Assembly (NCBI GenBank): GCA_003170935.1
Contig: PMYA01000049.1
Coordinates: 1 to 7,212, forward strand
From: Methanobacteriota archaeon
GTDB lineage: Archaea; Halobacteriota; Bog-38; Methanoflorentales; Methanoflorentaceae
DNA length: 7,212 nucleotides
Direction of reading: 5' to 3'
The position numbers and the translations under genes were made by a program. Position 1 is the first letter of the stretch, and each line of letters opens with the position of its first letter. The notes under the pieces are model-generated. The model did no database searches. It had not been told where the DNA came from and saw only the letters and a list, made by a program, of their open reading frames with translations. Positions 1 through 5,389 of this stretch are shown here, one piece after another.

Positions 1-603
1 ATCACTGACGCGCGTGATCTGTCATCGTTTCATCCTGTAGACGTAGCTTTTCCTCCCTATGATGCAACTCAGTTAAGAGACATCCTGGAATATCGCGTTG
101 AACAGGCGTTTTATCCTAATGCATTGAGCGCTGAGGTTATACCATTGTGTGCTGCATTGGCCGCTCAAAGAAACGGAGACGCCCGATATGCGCTAGATTT
201 ACTATCAACTGCTGCTGACCAGTGTGAAGAAGACGATCGGATTACTGTTATAGAAGAAGATGTGCGACGTGCTGAACGACTTGCAGAAGTGTCTTTGCTC
301 CGTAGAGAGGTCGTGCGTCTCTCTCCACATCAGAAGGTATTGCTGGAAAGTGTTTACAGCAAGGAAGAAAAGCAGTCACCAACCGAGGTTTATAGAGAAT
401 TTAACAACATCATGCGCCTTAGCGGTCGTGAGCAGGTCTCACATAAGACACTTTCAGCACTCATCGCTGAATTGGAATTGTACGGCTACGTGGAGGTAGA
501 ACGAAAAGGACGCGGCAGGGGTCGAGGCGTCGATTTTTACATATATCCGACTGACTCAGTTGAACGGAAAGCATTACTGGATGCGCTTAAAGACCTCGTA
601 TAA
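1..603 (+). CDS. cdc6: Orc1/Cdc6 replication initiator, C-terminal part (5' truncated by window)
   Basis: The frame is open from base 1, so the N-terminal AAA+ core with Walker A and B lies outside the window; 200 residues are visible. Residues 17-40 (FPPYDATQLRDIL...R.E.AF) match the AAA+ lid of archaeal Orc1/Cdc6, and GDARYALDLL at 59-68 is the sensor-2 segment with its Arg62. From about residue 107 a winged-helix domain follows (LSPHQKVLLESVY, then PTEVYREF and KTLSALIAELELYGYVEVE), with a very basic wing, RKGRGRGRG, at 169-177. In this family the protein binds origin repeats and helps load the MCM helicase. Origins often lie beside these genes, usually upstream, so one may sit just left of the window; no origin-recognition-box repeats are visible here. 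The next gene is 66 bases downstream on the same strand. Confidence 0.92.
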   Translation: MTDARDLSSFHPVDVAFPPYDATQLRDILEYRVEQAFYPNALSAEVIPLCAALAAQRNGDARYALDLLSTAADQCEEDDRITVIEEDVRRAERLAEVSLLRREVVRLSPHQKVLLESVYSKEEKQSPTEVYREFNNIMRLSGREQVSHKTLSALIAELELYGYVEVERKGRGRGRGVDFYIYPTDSVERKALLDALKDLV

Positions 604-656
604 GGAAAGGAAGCAAGATCGCGTGAAGAGCTATCAACAGCCGCCACACGCACGAA

Positions 657-663
657 GAGGTGA
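657..663 (+). promoter_or_regulatory. Shine-Dalgarno site deciding a TTG start
   Basis: GAGGTGA is a strong match to the archaeal 16S anti-SD sequence. It sits 6 bases before TTG at 670, which supports that codon as the start of the 179-residue gene. No ATG is available nearby in this frame. Confidence 0.6.
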
Positions 664-669
664 AACAAT

Positions 670-1209
670 TTGACCAATAAAGATATTTTGAAGCAAATAG
701 AACAAACAGATCGATTCATCGGTCGCGAGCTCCAAGAAGACCCTAAGCTCCTGGTCAATGTGAAACATTGTATCGTGGAGCGCATCCAGGGCTACGACTT
801 TGGTGGTAAGAAGGGGTGCTATGCGATTGTAAGACAAGAGTACGCAAATGGACTCGGAGGACCACTGGTCGTAATGACGACAGAGCCACGACTGCAGGGC
901 TTATTAGAGACTGCGATGGGAGGGATGTACTTGAAGAGCTTAGCGACGACCAACAACTTGAGCGATCTATCCCTCACACTCGAGACATATACCTTCGACT
1001 TTTGGGGGTATGTGGTCGCGTCATCGTCACAAGCTTCGCCCTCGGTGCAAGAAGTATTGGCTAATACTCCGTGGCCCGTTGCACAGGAGATTCGAAGTTA
1101 TTTTGAGGACCCAGACTTTGCGCTCTTCGGCCTCGTTTCTGTCACCGTTAAATATTTTGAACCAGACCCCCTTGATCCGGTAATATATGCATCCCCGGCG
1201 AACAAATAA
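670..1209 (+). CDS. hypothetical protein, 179 aa
   Basis: I do not recognise this protein. It starts at TTG, chosen because of the GAGGTGA site 6 bases upstream. It appears soluble and mixed alpha/beta: there is no signal peptide and no long hydrophobic segment. The N-terminus (about 1-35) is charged and helical, followed by a Gly-rich stretch (YDFGGKKGC near 42-50, NGLGGPLVVM near 59-68). The C-terminal third (LFGLVSVTVKYFEPDPLDP) looks beta-rich. It follows orc1/cdc6 on the same strand after 66 bases and could be cotranscribed with it, but the gap is long enough for its own promoter. It ends 12 bases from the stop of the convergent minus-strand gene. Confidence 0.72.
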   Translation: MTNKDILKQIEQTDRFIGRELQEDPKLLVNVKHCIVERIQGYDFGGKKGCYAIVRQEYANGLGGPLVVMTTEPRLQGLLETAMGGMYLKSLATTNNLSDLSLTLETYTFDFWGYVVASSSQASPSVQEVLANTPWPVAQEIRSYFEDPDFALFGLVSVTVKYFEPDPLDPVIYASPANK

Positions 1210-1215
1210 CCGGGG
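1193..1215. terminator. short GC hairpin between convergent genes
   Basis: CCCCGG (1193-1198) and CCGGGG (1210-1215) form a perfect 6-bp stem with an 11-base loop that holds the TAA stop of the 179-residue gene. It lies where two convergent genes meet. No T-run follows on either strand, so a terminator role is only a guess. Confidence 0.25.
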
Positions 1216-1221
1216 CTGCGG

Positions 1222-1494
1222 TCAGGCCTTGTGACCGTCCGCGCTGACTTGTCTATCGATAATCGTGCCGAGCACCAGGCGCTTACGTAAGGGGCTAAAA
1301 TACGAGTGACGTTTTTCCTGACCATCATTCTCGGCATTTCTGAAGCTCCTGAAACACGAAACGAGCGCATCGAGCGCCTGAGTATCATCTAATTGAGCCT
1401 CGGATTCTTCATAGGCTTTTGTTTTTACTTCTGAAAGCGCACTGTTCAATAACTCCGCATCGCTGCCTGTTATGATTAATCCTTTCTCAATCAT
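1222..1494 (-). CDS. hypothetical small protein, 90 aa (last gene of a three-gene minus-strand cluster)
   Basis: I do not recognise this protein. It is predicted soluble and mostly helical. The first half is acidic (DAELLNSALSEVKTKAYEESEAQLDD) and the second half is basic (FSPLRKRLVLGTIIDRQ). The ATG start at 1494 is supported by AGGAGG at 1510-1505, 10 bases upstream. That site lies inside the preceding 37-residue ORF, whose stop overlaps this start by 8 bases, so the two are probably translationally coupled. It ends 12 bases from the convergent 179-residue gene. Confidence 0.7.
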   Translation of the reverse strand: MIEKGLIITGSDAELLNSALSEVKTKAYEESEAQLDDTQALDALVSCFRSFRNAENDGQEKRHSYFSPLRKRLVLGTIIDRQVSADGHKA

Positions 1495-1600
1495 TTTTTT
1501 CCATCCTCCTCGTACTTTTAACCTGGACAGGCTCGACTTTTAGCATGATCGGTTTTTTCTGTTGACGATCACGGCGACATCCTGGCACCCGTTTCACCAT
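1487..1600 (-). CDS. hidden small basic protein, 37 aa, overlapping both neighbours
   Basis: An ATG at 1600 opens a 37-codon frame ending in TGA at 1489-1487. It begins with MVKRVPGCRRDRQQKKP and has about 12 Lys/Arg against 4 Asp/Glu, so it is strongly basic. It overlaps the end of the 84-residue gene by 7 bases (ATGGTGA) and the start of the 90-residue gene by 8 bases, filling what would otherwise be a 99-base gap. A GTG at 1597 gives an alternative start with a 4-base GTGA overlap. This spacing is typical of coupled operon genes. The basic composition would fit nucleic-acid binding, but no known domain is recognised. It is short enough that a chance frame remains possible. Confidence 0.5.
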   Translation of the reverse strand: MVKRVPGCRRDRQQKKPIMLKVEPVQVKSTRRMEKND

Positions 1601-1848
1601 CCCTCATACGTCCAGGCGTACTCGCGCTGTTGGTTCAACTGTACCTGTATCTTTTTGATAATCTGCCGCACCTGTTGCCTGGCATAATCAGGGAGCCAGA
1701 CATCGTGAACGCGGTCTAGCAGGTAGCGGTAAGCATCCCAACTGGTAGAGCACTTCCGTAAAAGTTTTTCGGCGGCCATGTCCGCGTAATCGTTTTTGTA
1801 GTCTGCAAGGTCCAGCAAGAGTTTATCGACTTCTGCGCAATCGTTCAT
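1594..1848 (-). CDS. hypothetical small helical protein, 84 aa (first gene of minus-strand cluster)
   Basis: I do not recognise this protein. The sequence is nearly all helix-forming: amphipathic stretches at about 5-33 (EVDKLLLDLADYKND then AEKLLRK) and 38-73 (AYRYLLDRVHDVW, ARQQVRQIIKKIQVQL), with a Tyr/Trp-rich tail (YAWTYEGW). There is no signal peptide or membrane segment. It starts at ATG 1848; no clear Shine-Dalgarno is seen, so a short or absent leader is possible. It heads the minus-strand cluster and is divergent from the secreted-protein gene at 2002. Sets of small overlapping genes like this are common in integrated archaeal elements, but no integrase or capsid gene is in view. 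Confidence 0.65.
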   Translation of the reverse strand: MNDCAEVDKLLLDLADYKNDYADMAAEKLLRKCSTSWDAYRYLLDRVHDVWLPDYARQQVRQIIKKIQVQLNQQREYAWTYEGW

Positions 1849-1967
1849 AGCATCATGAAATAGATGTGGTGGTTTCGATAACGATTGACGAAGAGCGGCG
1901 CGGAAGTGGTCTTGTCGAATCTAAAGCATTACGCTTGAATCAGCGCAAGTTTTTTTACGAGCGGACG

Positions 1968-1976
1968 TATACTTAT
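1968..1976 (+). promoter_or_regulatory. weak TATA-like box for the secreted-protein gene
   Basis: TATACTTAT ends 25 bases before the ATG at 2002, the spacing expected for an archaeal TATA box driving a nearly leaderless transcript. A purine-rich BRE is not obvious. The 153-base divergent gap 1849-2001 also holds a T7 run and a TTTTAAAA stretch, but no clear box for the minus-strand cluster. Confidence 0.3.
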
Positions 1977-2001
1977 CAGTTTTAAAAAGTGGGGTTTTAA
2001 A

Positions 2002-2703
2002 ATGAAACGAAAATTTGTGGCATTGTTAATGATTGCGATTATGGCGCTCACGGTAGCGACCTTTGCTGTTACAGTAACGCAGGCTAGTGCTGCGCCGACG
2101 GATTTGACTGAGAGCAAAACGCCGCAAATCGACCAAATTCAGATAGGACGGCCGATGGTTTGGAGTCCATGGTTGTATGACTATCACAGAACGTGGGGGC
2201 AAAAATTCCCTGACTCGGGCCCGAGCGATTTCACAGGGATTTCACAGGGGGGCATGCTCGCAACAACAGAAACAGCAGTTCCCGATACGTCCGCGTCTGC
2301 TTATAGCGGGGCCGAACTCGGCGTGAAATTTCACCTAAAAGGCGTGACGACGTTGGACCAAGACAAAGCGTTGTGGAGTAAGCCCGTAACCATCACGGCG
2401 TTGGTGACTTATAAGTTCACCGGGAGTGGAAGCGGAGACACTTACAACGATTTGCGGCTCAGGGGCGGCTTCCCGGGACCGGGATATGCCGTGAGTAAAA
2501 GCAGTTCAGGGACCACATATACCATCACTAAGACGGTGCTTCTGAAATATTCGGCTACCTGGCACCTTATTCGGGATGGGACCTCCCCAGGCAACGGTTT
2601 CATATATGTAAGTGCGGTGAGTCAGGCTGTCGGCGGGACCGGAAGCCCGACATATGCGTCTACAGTCGTAACTGTCCACGCTCTTGGGCTCACATGGCAA
2701 TAA
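2002..2703 (+). CDS. secreted hypothetical protein, 233 aa, beta-rich
   Basis: The N-terminus is a clear Sec signal peptide: basic MKRK, a hydrophobic core at about 5-25 (FVALLMIAIMALTVATFAV), and an ASA-A cleavage site after residue 30. The mature protein is rich in Thr, Ser, Gly and aromatic residues, with alternating beta-strand patterns (VTITALVTYKFTG, TYTITKTVLLKY, FIYVSAV, STVVTVHALGLTW), which suggests an extracellular beta-sandwich. There is no C-terminal membrane anchor or sorting tail, so it is probably released or bound non-covalently to the envelope. The family is not recognised. It is monocistronic, divergent from the small-gene cluster and convergent with the HEPN gene. Confidence 0.8.
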   Translation: MKRKFVALLMIAIMALTVATFAVTVTQASAAPTDLTESKTPQIDQIQIGRPMVWSPWLYDYHRTWGQKFPDSGPSDFTGISQGGMLATTETAVPDTSASAYSGAELGVKFHLKGVTTLDQDKALWSKPVTITALVTYKFTGSGSGDTYNDLRLRGGFPGPGYAVSKSSSGTTYTITKTVLLKYSATWHLIRDGTSPGNGFIYVSAVSQAVGGTGSPTYASTVVTVHALGLTWQ

Positions 2704-2740
2704 CGGCACCGCCGTACCGTATGGGAGTTTCGCACTTCCA

Positions 2741-2751
2741 CTCTTTTTTCC
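2741..2751 (+). terminator. T-rich candidate terminator of the secreted-protein gene
   Basis: CTCTTTTTTCC lies about 40 bases past the TAA at 2701-2703. Archaeal RNA polymerase commonly stops at such T tracts. It resembles the minus-strand reading of the element at 2791-2838 (ATCTCTTTTTTCG), so the two convergent genes may each end at a similar tract. Confidence 0.4.
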
Positions 2752-2790
2752 ACTTCTTCGCTGTAGCTTGTGTAACGGGGCCGAAAAATC

Positions 2791-2867
2791 AAAGGAAATC
2801 GAAAAAAGAGATAACGAGCGTGGAGCTACGGAATGATACAAACAACCACACGTAAATTGGATTTTAC
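2791..2867 (+). repeat. dispersed intergenic element, copy A
   Basis: The core 2791-2838 reads AAAGGAAATCGAAAAAAGAG, then ATAACGAG, then GGAATGATA. It matches copy B over about 44 bases with about 7 differences. On the minus strand the A6 run is a T6 tract about 70 bases past the stop of the HEPN gene. A 5-bp hairpin GTAAA/TTTAC (2852-2856 with 2863-2867) lies between that stop and the core. The T-rich minus strand would fit an archaeal 3'-end signal. Confidence 0.6.
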
Positions 2868-2876
2868 AAGTGCGTT

Positions 2877-4217
2877 TTATTTCTTACTTGCGCTGCCATC
2901 GGGCCATATTTTAAGTCGCTCTTCTTCGAGCCATTTTCGCAAATCATCATCAGTTTCGAATTTTTCGTCGTGATGAATCATCCAACAGATCACTTTCAGA
3001 GTGGCTGTCCTAAGAGATTTCAGATCATCATTGAGAATAACGATCTGCCGCGATCCATGCGTAATTTTGTTGCGAGTCTTGTATTTCTCCCGATACTCGT
3101 TGCGCAGTTGCTCCCGCTCAACTGGTGTATCAGCTATGAGAAATGCAATAGTTTTTGATATACCGTCTATTTTTTGATCTGGGTTAGTAAAATTCTCAAT
3201 ACAGTTGAACATGCCTAAGAACTCGGTCTCTCTCTCATACTGCGTTTGGGAGTCGGAAAACAATCTGAGGCTGCGAATGAGCATCTCTTGATACGGCGAC
3301 AGTTCAGCTAGTGGTTTTCCAAGCACGTTTGATATCAAAAAGAATCCAATTTGTTCCATCTGGCCGTAATTATACAAGTCAGCTGCCGACAAATAGAGCG
3401 GTTCTAAGGGGCCTATGAGTTTTTCTTCTGAACCTATTCTCGTTTTTGAAAAGATAAATGTGGTTCGAGTGCCTTGATGCACCTCTCCTTGTAATCCGAT
3501 GAGAGGACGCCGACGATCCTTAGATTCGACGTTACGATGAGGATGCATCCAAGCGATAACATAGCGAAATAAGTCGATAACGCGTCTAAGCTCCTCCTCG
3601 GCTATTTCCAAGGCTCGACTTGCCTCAATTCGATAATCAAATGCGCGTTCAGCAACAATCGTGTCTCTAAAAATGTCAAGATTACGTCCAAACGATTCTA
3701 CTTTTGATTCTTCAATTGGCTCACTATTTTTGCTAGAGTATATCTCCCTGTATTTTTTCGCCAATTTGTTGGTTAACTCTTTAGTAAATCGTCTGAAAGT
3801 GAAATTCCCAACCGGAAATGCGTCGATATCAGTCTTAATTCCGAGTACTGGTATGCATACAGATTGCGTATCGAAGCTGTTAAGCTCAGCAATTAGCTGG
3901 TCAAAATAAGGGGCCAAATCTTTGACTTCTTTTGCTTGGCCGTCTTTCCTGATCGTGGTGATCAAGTTTTTAAGGCGCTTGTCGAGATACTGCTGTGAAA
4001 CTCTCTCATCCCATCCCGCTTTTTCCAACAGCAATTTGAGCAAATCGTCAAATTCTTCATACAAGTCGCCGGTTAAGATGACCTCCTCTTCTGTGCCGGA
4101 CTCTCTAGTCACGAAAACAGAACTATTACTGGGAGGGCGAATGTCCTCAAAAGACTGAATATTAAAAGCTAAGTTGGCTAAATGTTCAAGAATTTTGCGC
4201 TTGAGCGCTTCGTCCAT
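2877..4217 (-). CDS. HEPN-domain protein, 446 aa, putative RNase/defence effector
   Basis: The C-terminus (about residues 310-420) has the pattern of a HEPN domain. A helix with a conserved Glu (ETEFLGMFNCIENF, about 330-343) is followed by RNKITHG, in which Arg382 and His387 form the R-x4-H motif of metal-independent HEPN RNases. A last helix follows (LRTATLKVICWMIHH). It most resembles the Apea-like HEPN class. The N-terminal 300 residues are unrecognised and helical-rich, with an AEEELRRVIDLFRYVIAW segment near 206-223. I chose ATG at 4217, which overlaps the TGA of the 25-codon ORF as TGATG; TTG at 4220 is possible. No signal peptide or membrane helix is seen, so it is probably cytoplasmic. 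Codons are AT-rich compared with cbiM. It is divergent from a RelB/RelE pair, which fits a defence or stress role; the function is inferred. Confidence 0.72.
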   Translation of the reverse strand: MDEALKRKILEHLANLAFNIQSFEDIRPPSNSSVFVTRESGTEEEVILTGDLYEEFDDLLKLLLEKAGWDERVSQQYLDKRLKNLITTIRKDGQAKEVKDLAPYFDQLIAELNSFDTQSVCIPVLGIKTDIDAFPVGNFTFRRFTKELTNKLAKKYREIYSSKNSEPIEESKVESFGRNLDIFRDTIVAERAFDYRIEASRALEIAEEELRRVIDLFRYVIAWMHPHRNVESKDRRRPLIGLQGEVHQGTRTTFIFSKTRIGSEEKLIGPLEPLYLSAADLYNYGQMEQIGFFLISNVLGKPLAELSPYQEMLIRSLRLFSDSQTQYERETEFLGMFNCIENFTNPDQKIDGISKTIAFLIADTPVEREQLRNEYREKYKTRNKITHGSRQIVILNDDLKSLRTATLKVICWMIHHDEKFETDDDLRKWLEEERLKIWPDGSASKK

Positions 4218-4294
4218 CAAACGTCGATTTCGAAAACGGAACGATAAATCTTTTCATAACGTCCACGCAAAGACGGTTTTTGATCATCACTCAT
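4217..4294 (-). CDS. 25-codon ORF coupled to the HEPN gene
   Basis: ATG at 4294 begins a short frame (MSDDQKPSLRGRYEKIYRSV...) ending in TGA that overlaps the ATG of the HEPN gene as TGATG. A palindromic TATA box ends 28 bases before the ATG on this strand, so the transcript could be almost leaderless. The HEPN gene has no Shine-Dalgarno of its own, so translation of this ORF may set HEPN translation by re-initiation. It is too short to match to a family. It could instead be the detached N-terminus of the HEPN protein after a frameshift, or a chance frame. Confidence 0.4.
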   Translation of the reverse strand: MSDDQKPSLRGRYEKIYRSVFEIDV

Positions 4295-4322
4295 GGACTT
4301 GGCACGCAAAAGCAGTTCAACA

Positions 4323-4330
4323 TTTATATA
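4323..4330. promoter_or_regulatory. symmetric TATA box, possible shared divergent promoter
   Basis: TTTATATA is a near-consensus archaeal TATA box. On the plus strand it ends 27 bases before the antitoxin ATG at 4358. On the minus strand it reads TATATAAA and ends 28 bases before the ATG at 4294. Either direction would give a near-leaderless transcript. The box and distances are seen; bidirectional use is inferred. Confidence 0.5.
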
Positions 4331-4337
4331 GACGTGG

Positions 4338-4355
4338 AAGGTAAGCTGTAAGGTA
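4338..4355 (+). repeat. AAGGTA direct repeat between TATA box and antitoxin start
   Basis: AAGGTA occurs at 4338-4343 and 4350-4355, a 12-base period, inside the predicted initiation region. Antitoxins of this class often repress their own operon, so this could be an operator. The second copy may also serve as a weak ribosome site. Six-base words repeat easily by chance. Confidence 0.25.
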
Positions 4356-4357
4356 CT

Positions 4358-4576
4358 ATGGGTGAAGCACGTTCGGCAATTACCCAATTGGGACACCTTG
4401 TTCGCAAAGATGAACACGGAGATAAGATAGTCGAGGTTCCCCTTCGTGACTACGAGGAAATGCTCGAACGGATCGAAGATGCGGAAGATCTCGCTATCAT
4501 CAATGAGCGACAAGACGATCCGACCATTCCGTGGGAGGACATGAAAAAGCGGCTAAAAATGAATGAACCCGCATAA
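4358..4576 (+). CDS. relB: RelB-type antitoxin, 72 aa
   Basis: This small acidic protein has the usual two-part antitoxin form. The N-terminal part (1-34) could be a short DNA-binding fold and contains KIVEVPLRDYEEM. It is followed by the acidic helix LERIEDAEDLAIINERQDD (36-54), typical of archaeal RelB antitoxins, and a C-terminal tail (IPWEDMKKRLK) expected to wrap the toxin. It starts at ATG 4358 just behind a TATA box, so the mRNA is nearly leaderless. Its stop overlaps the toxin start by 14 bases, the normal antitoxin-first order. It would neutralise the RelE-like toxin and probably repress the operon with it. The fold assignment rests on residue pattern and gene order, not on an alignment. 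Confidence 0.82.
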   Translation: MGEARSAITQLGHLVRKDEHGDKIVEVPLRDYEEMLERIEDAEDLAIINERQDDPTIPWEDMKKRLKMNEPA

Positions 4577-4835
4577 GCTTGTCATCAAGGCGACAGCGGA
4601 ACGCGATTTTAATAATATCGATGCCAAGTCTAAAGAGCGGATCGTAAGCGCGATAGATAATCTGAAAATCGTGCCTTTTCCTCGCGGTTGCCGCCATATA
4701 AAATCGGCAGGGCGCGAGTTTTTTCGTATCCGCATCGGCAATTATCGCGTCATATACTCTTGGAGCAATCTCACCCGGACACTAACTATCAATCACATTC
4801 GTCTTCGTGATGAGCATACTTACGAGAAGTTATAG
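4563..4835 (+). CDS. relE: RelE/ParE-superfamily toxin, 90 aa
   Basis: The length and pattern fit RelE. There is an N-terminal strand and two helices (KLVIKATAERDFNNID, SKERIVSAIDNLK), then the core PRGCRHIKSAGREFFRIRIGNYRVIY (40-65), with the signature R-x-R-x-G-x-Y-R-V-x-Y. The ending INHIRLRDEHTYEKL supplies Arg80, Arg82 and Tyr87, the region that holds catalytic residues in active RelE enzymes. In this family the toxin cleaves mRNA in the ribosomal A site; the ParE branch inhibits gyrase instead. Retention of the Arg/Tyr set favours the RelE type. It starts at ATG 4563 inside the antitoxin gene, so it is translationally coupled. It appears intact. Confidence 0.87.
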   Translation: MNPHKLVIKATAERDFNNIDAKSKERIVSAIDNLKIVPFPRGCRHIKSAGREFFRIRIGNYRVIYSWSNLTRTLTINHIRLRDEHTYEKL

Positions 4836-4887
4836 AACCCACGAAAGCACGGGCAATCCATGATCGAACAGCCGCTCAATACGGCTT

Positions 4888-4981
4888 GACTAGCCGACTT
4901 GTATAATTTGAATTGTTCGGGCCGAACCAAACGAAGCCCAATACACTGTTTTTCCCTCTCGTTTTGTATAATTTGCTAGTC
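4888..4981 (+). repeat. TTGTATAATTTG direct repeat bracketed by GACTAGC/GCTAGTC
   Basis: TTGTATAATTTG occurs exactly at 4899-4910 and 4964-4975, 65 bases apart. GACTAGC at 4888-4894 and its reverse complement GCTAGTC at 4975-4981 bracket the pair. The second copy runs straight into element D. Confidence 0.6.
4915..4927. repeat. GTTCGG-G-CCGAAC palindrome
   Basis: A perfect 6-bp inverted repeat with a single central base. As RNA it cannot fold into a tight hairpin without opening inner pairs, so a protein-binding dyad is as likely. No known regulator site is recognised. Confidence 0.4.
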
Positions 4982-5025
4982 GAAAAAAAGAAAATAGAAT
5001 GATGAATTATACGCTTGTGGCAAGC
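4981..5025 (+). repeat. dispersed intergenic element, short copy D
   Basis: CGAAAAAAAG, AAAATAGAAT and GATGAATTATA match the start and end of the element consensus, with the middle AGGTAGGAGATAA part missing. The hairpin GCTTG-TGG-CAAGC (5013-5025) follows directly after TTATA, as hairpins do in copies B and C. It is not next to the 3' end of any visible minus-strand gene. Confidence 0.4.
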
Positions 5026-5130
5026 ATTCCAAAGAAGCCCATTATGTCCTTCGTCATTTCCGAAAATGTCTATTTTGCGAAGCGATAATGCTCAAAATAC
5101 AACTATTGGGTAACGCGCTTCATTTTGGGC

Positions 5131-5160
5131 TTAACTAGTTAACAAAAGATACGTTTTGTT
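5131..5160. repeat. perfect palindrome joined to an AACAAAA/TTTTGTT hairpin
   Basis: TTAACTAGTTAA (5131-5142) is a perfect 12-base palindrome. It shares its last two bases with AACAAAA (5141-5147), which pairs with TTTTGTT (5154-5160) across a 6-base loop, GATACG. Confidence 0.5.
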
Positions 5161-5170
5161 CACTCGTTAG

Positions 5171-5194
5171 GATACAAAACAAACCTTTTGTATC
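5171..5194. repeat. 9-bp perfect inverted repeat GATACAAAA/TTTTGTATC
   Basis: GATACAAAA (5171-5179) and TTTTGTATC (5186-5194) are exact reverse complements around CAAACC. It reuses the GATAC and TTTTGT words of the dyad just upstream, so the two may bind the same factor or come from a duplication. No T-run follows, so a terminator is less likely. Confidence 0.55.
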
Positions 5195-5225
5195 ATGTTG
5201 TTACAGTTTAGCACAGCCATCTCGC

Positions 5226-5241
5226 TGCAAGCGCGCTTGCA
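5226..5241. repeat. 16-base perfect palindrome TGCAAGCGCGCTTGCA
   Basis: A perfect 16-base palindrome with no spacer, GC-rich at its centre in an AT-rich surrounding. This form suits a dimeric DNA-binding protein better than an RNA hairpin. The regulator is unknown. Confidence 0.5.
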
Positions 5242-5305
5242 TGATACTTTTCATGCCGTAACTCCATGACGTGTTGCAGTACTATACAATTCAAGCCCTA
5301 AACGT

Positions 5306-5369
5306 AAAGGAAATAGAAAAAAGAAATAACGAGGTAGGAGATAAGGAATAGATTATAGCAACACGCTAT
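5306..5369 (+). repeat. dispersed intergenic element, copy B
   Basis: The core 5306-5357 carries AAAGGAAATAGAAAAAAGAA, ATAACGAGGTAGGAG and ATAAGGAATAGATTATA. The hairpin ATAGC-AACAC-GCTAT (5355-5369) follows. Read on the minus strand, the hairpin comes about 20 bases past the lipoprotein stop and the T6 tract about 70 bases past it, the same distance as copy A has from its gene. Confidence 0.6.
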
Positions 5370-5389
5370 GCTGTCCTTGGTATGTGGGA

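Larger units (their letters stand above)
4836..5305. other. AT-rich non-coding stretch with clustered dyads
   Basis: There is no convincing gene over 470 bases on either strand and no tRNA-like fold. The stretch holds a 12-base direct repeat within an inverted pair (4888-4981), element copy D (4981-5025), and perfect dyads at 4915, 5131, 5141, 5171 and 5226. The octamer GAAGCCCA occurs at 4933 and 5034, and its inverted form TGGGCTT at about 5125. It may be a regulatory or recombination region, or a decayed mobile element. Confidence 0.5.

Noticed and set aside
124..603. Orc1/Cdc6 as a complete 159-residue gene starting at TTG 124
   Set aside because: The same frame is open and shows Orc1/Cdc6 lid sequence from base 1, so the gene is cut by the window edge, not short.
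604..669. Replication origin beside orc1/cdc6
   Set aside because: The short gap after the gene has no repeated origin-recognition motif or AT-rich unwinding stretch; an origin would more likely lie upstream, outside the window.
623..673. 16-codon GTG ORF ahead of the 179-residue gene, with a TTGA overlap
   Set aside because: It is too short to support, has a poor start context, and nothing is conserved or recognisable in it; the GAGGTGA site explains the downstream start well enough.
1098..1388. 96-residue minus-strand frame
   Set aside because: It overlaps the 179-residue gene and the 90-residue gene on opposite strands, and its composition (Ser/Arg-rich) looks like a shadow frame.
1845..1935. 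Minus-strand frame ending with ATGA overlap at the 84-residue gene start
   Set aside because: It has no usable start codon after the preceding stop except two Met codons right before the end; probably chance.
2506..2841. 111-residue minus-strand frame across the 3' end of the secreted-protein gene
   Set aside because: It is antisense to a well-supported secreted protein and runs through element A; no domain pattern.
4295..4513. Longer minus-strand frame extending the 25-codon ORF upstream to 98 residues
   Set aside because: The extension lies antisense to the antitoxin gene and across the TATA box; its sequence has no domain pattern. Only the part after ATG 4294 is plausible.
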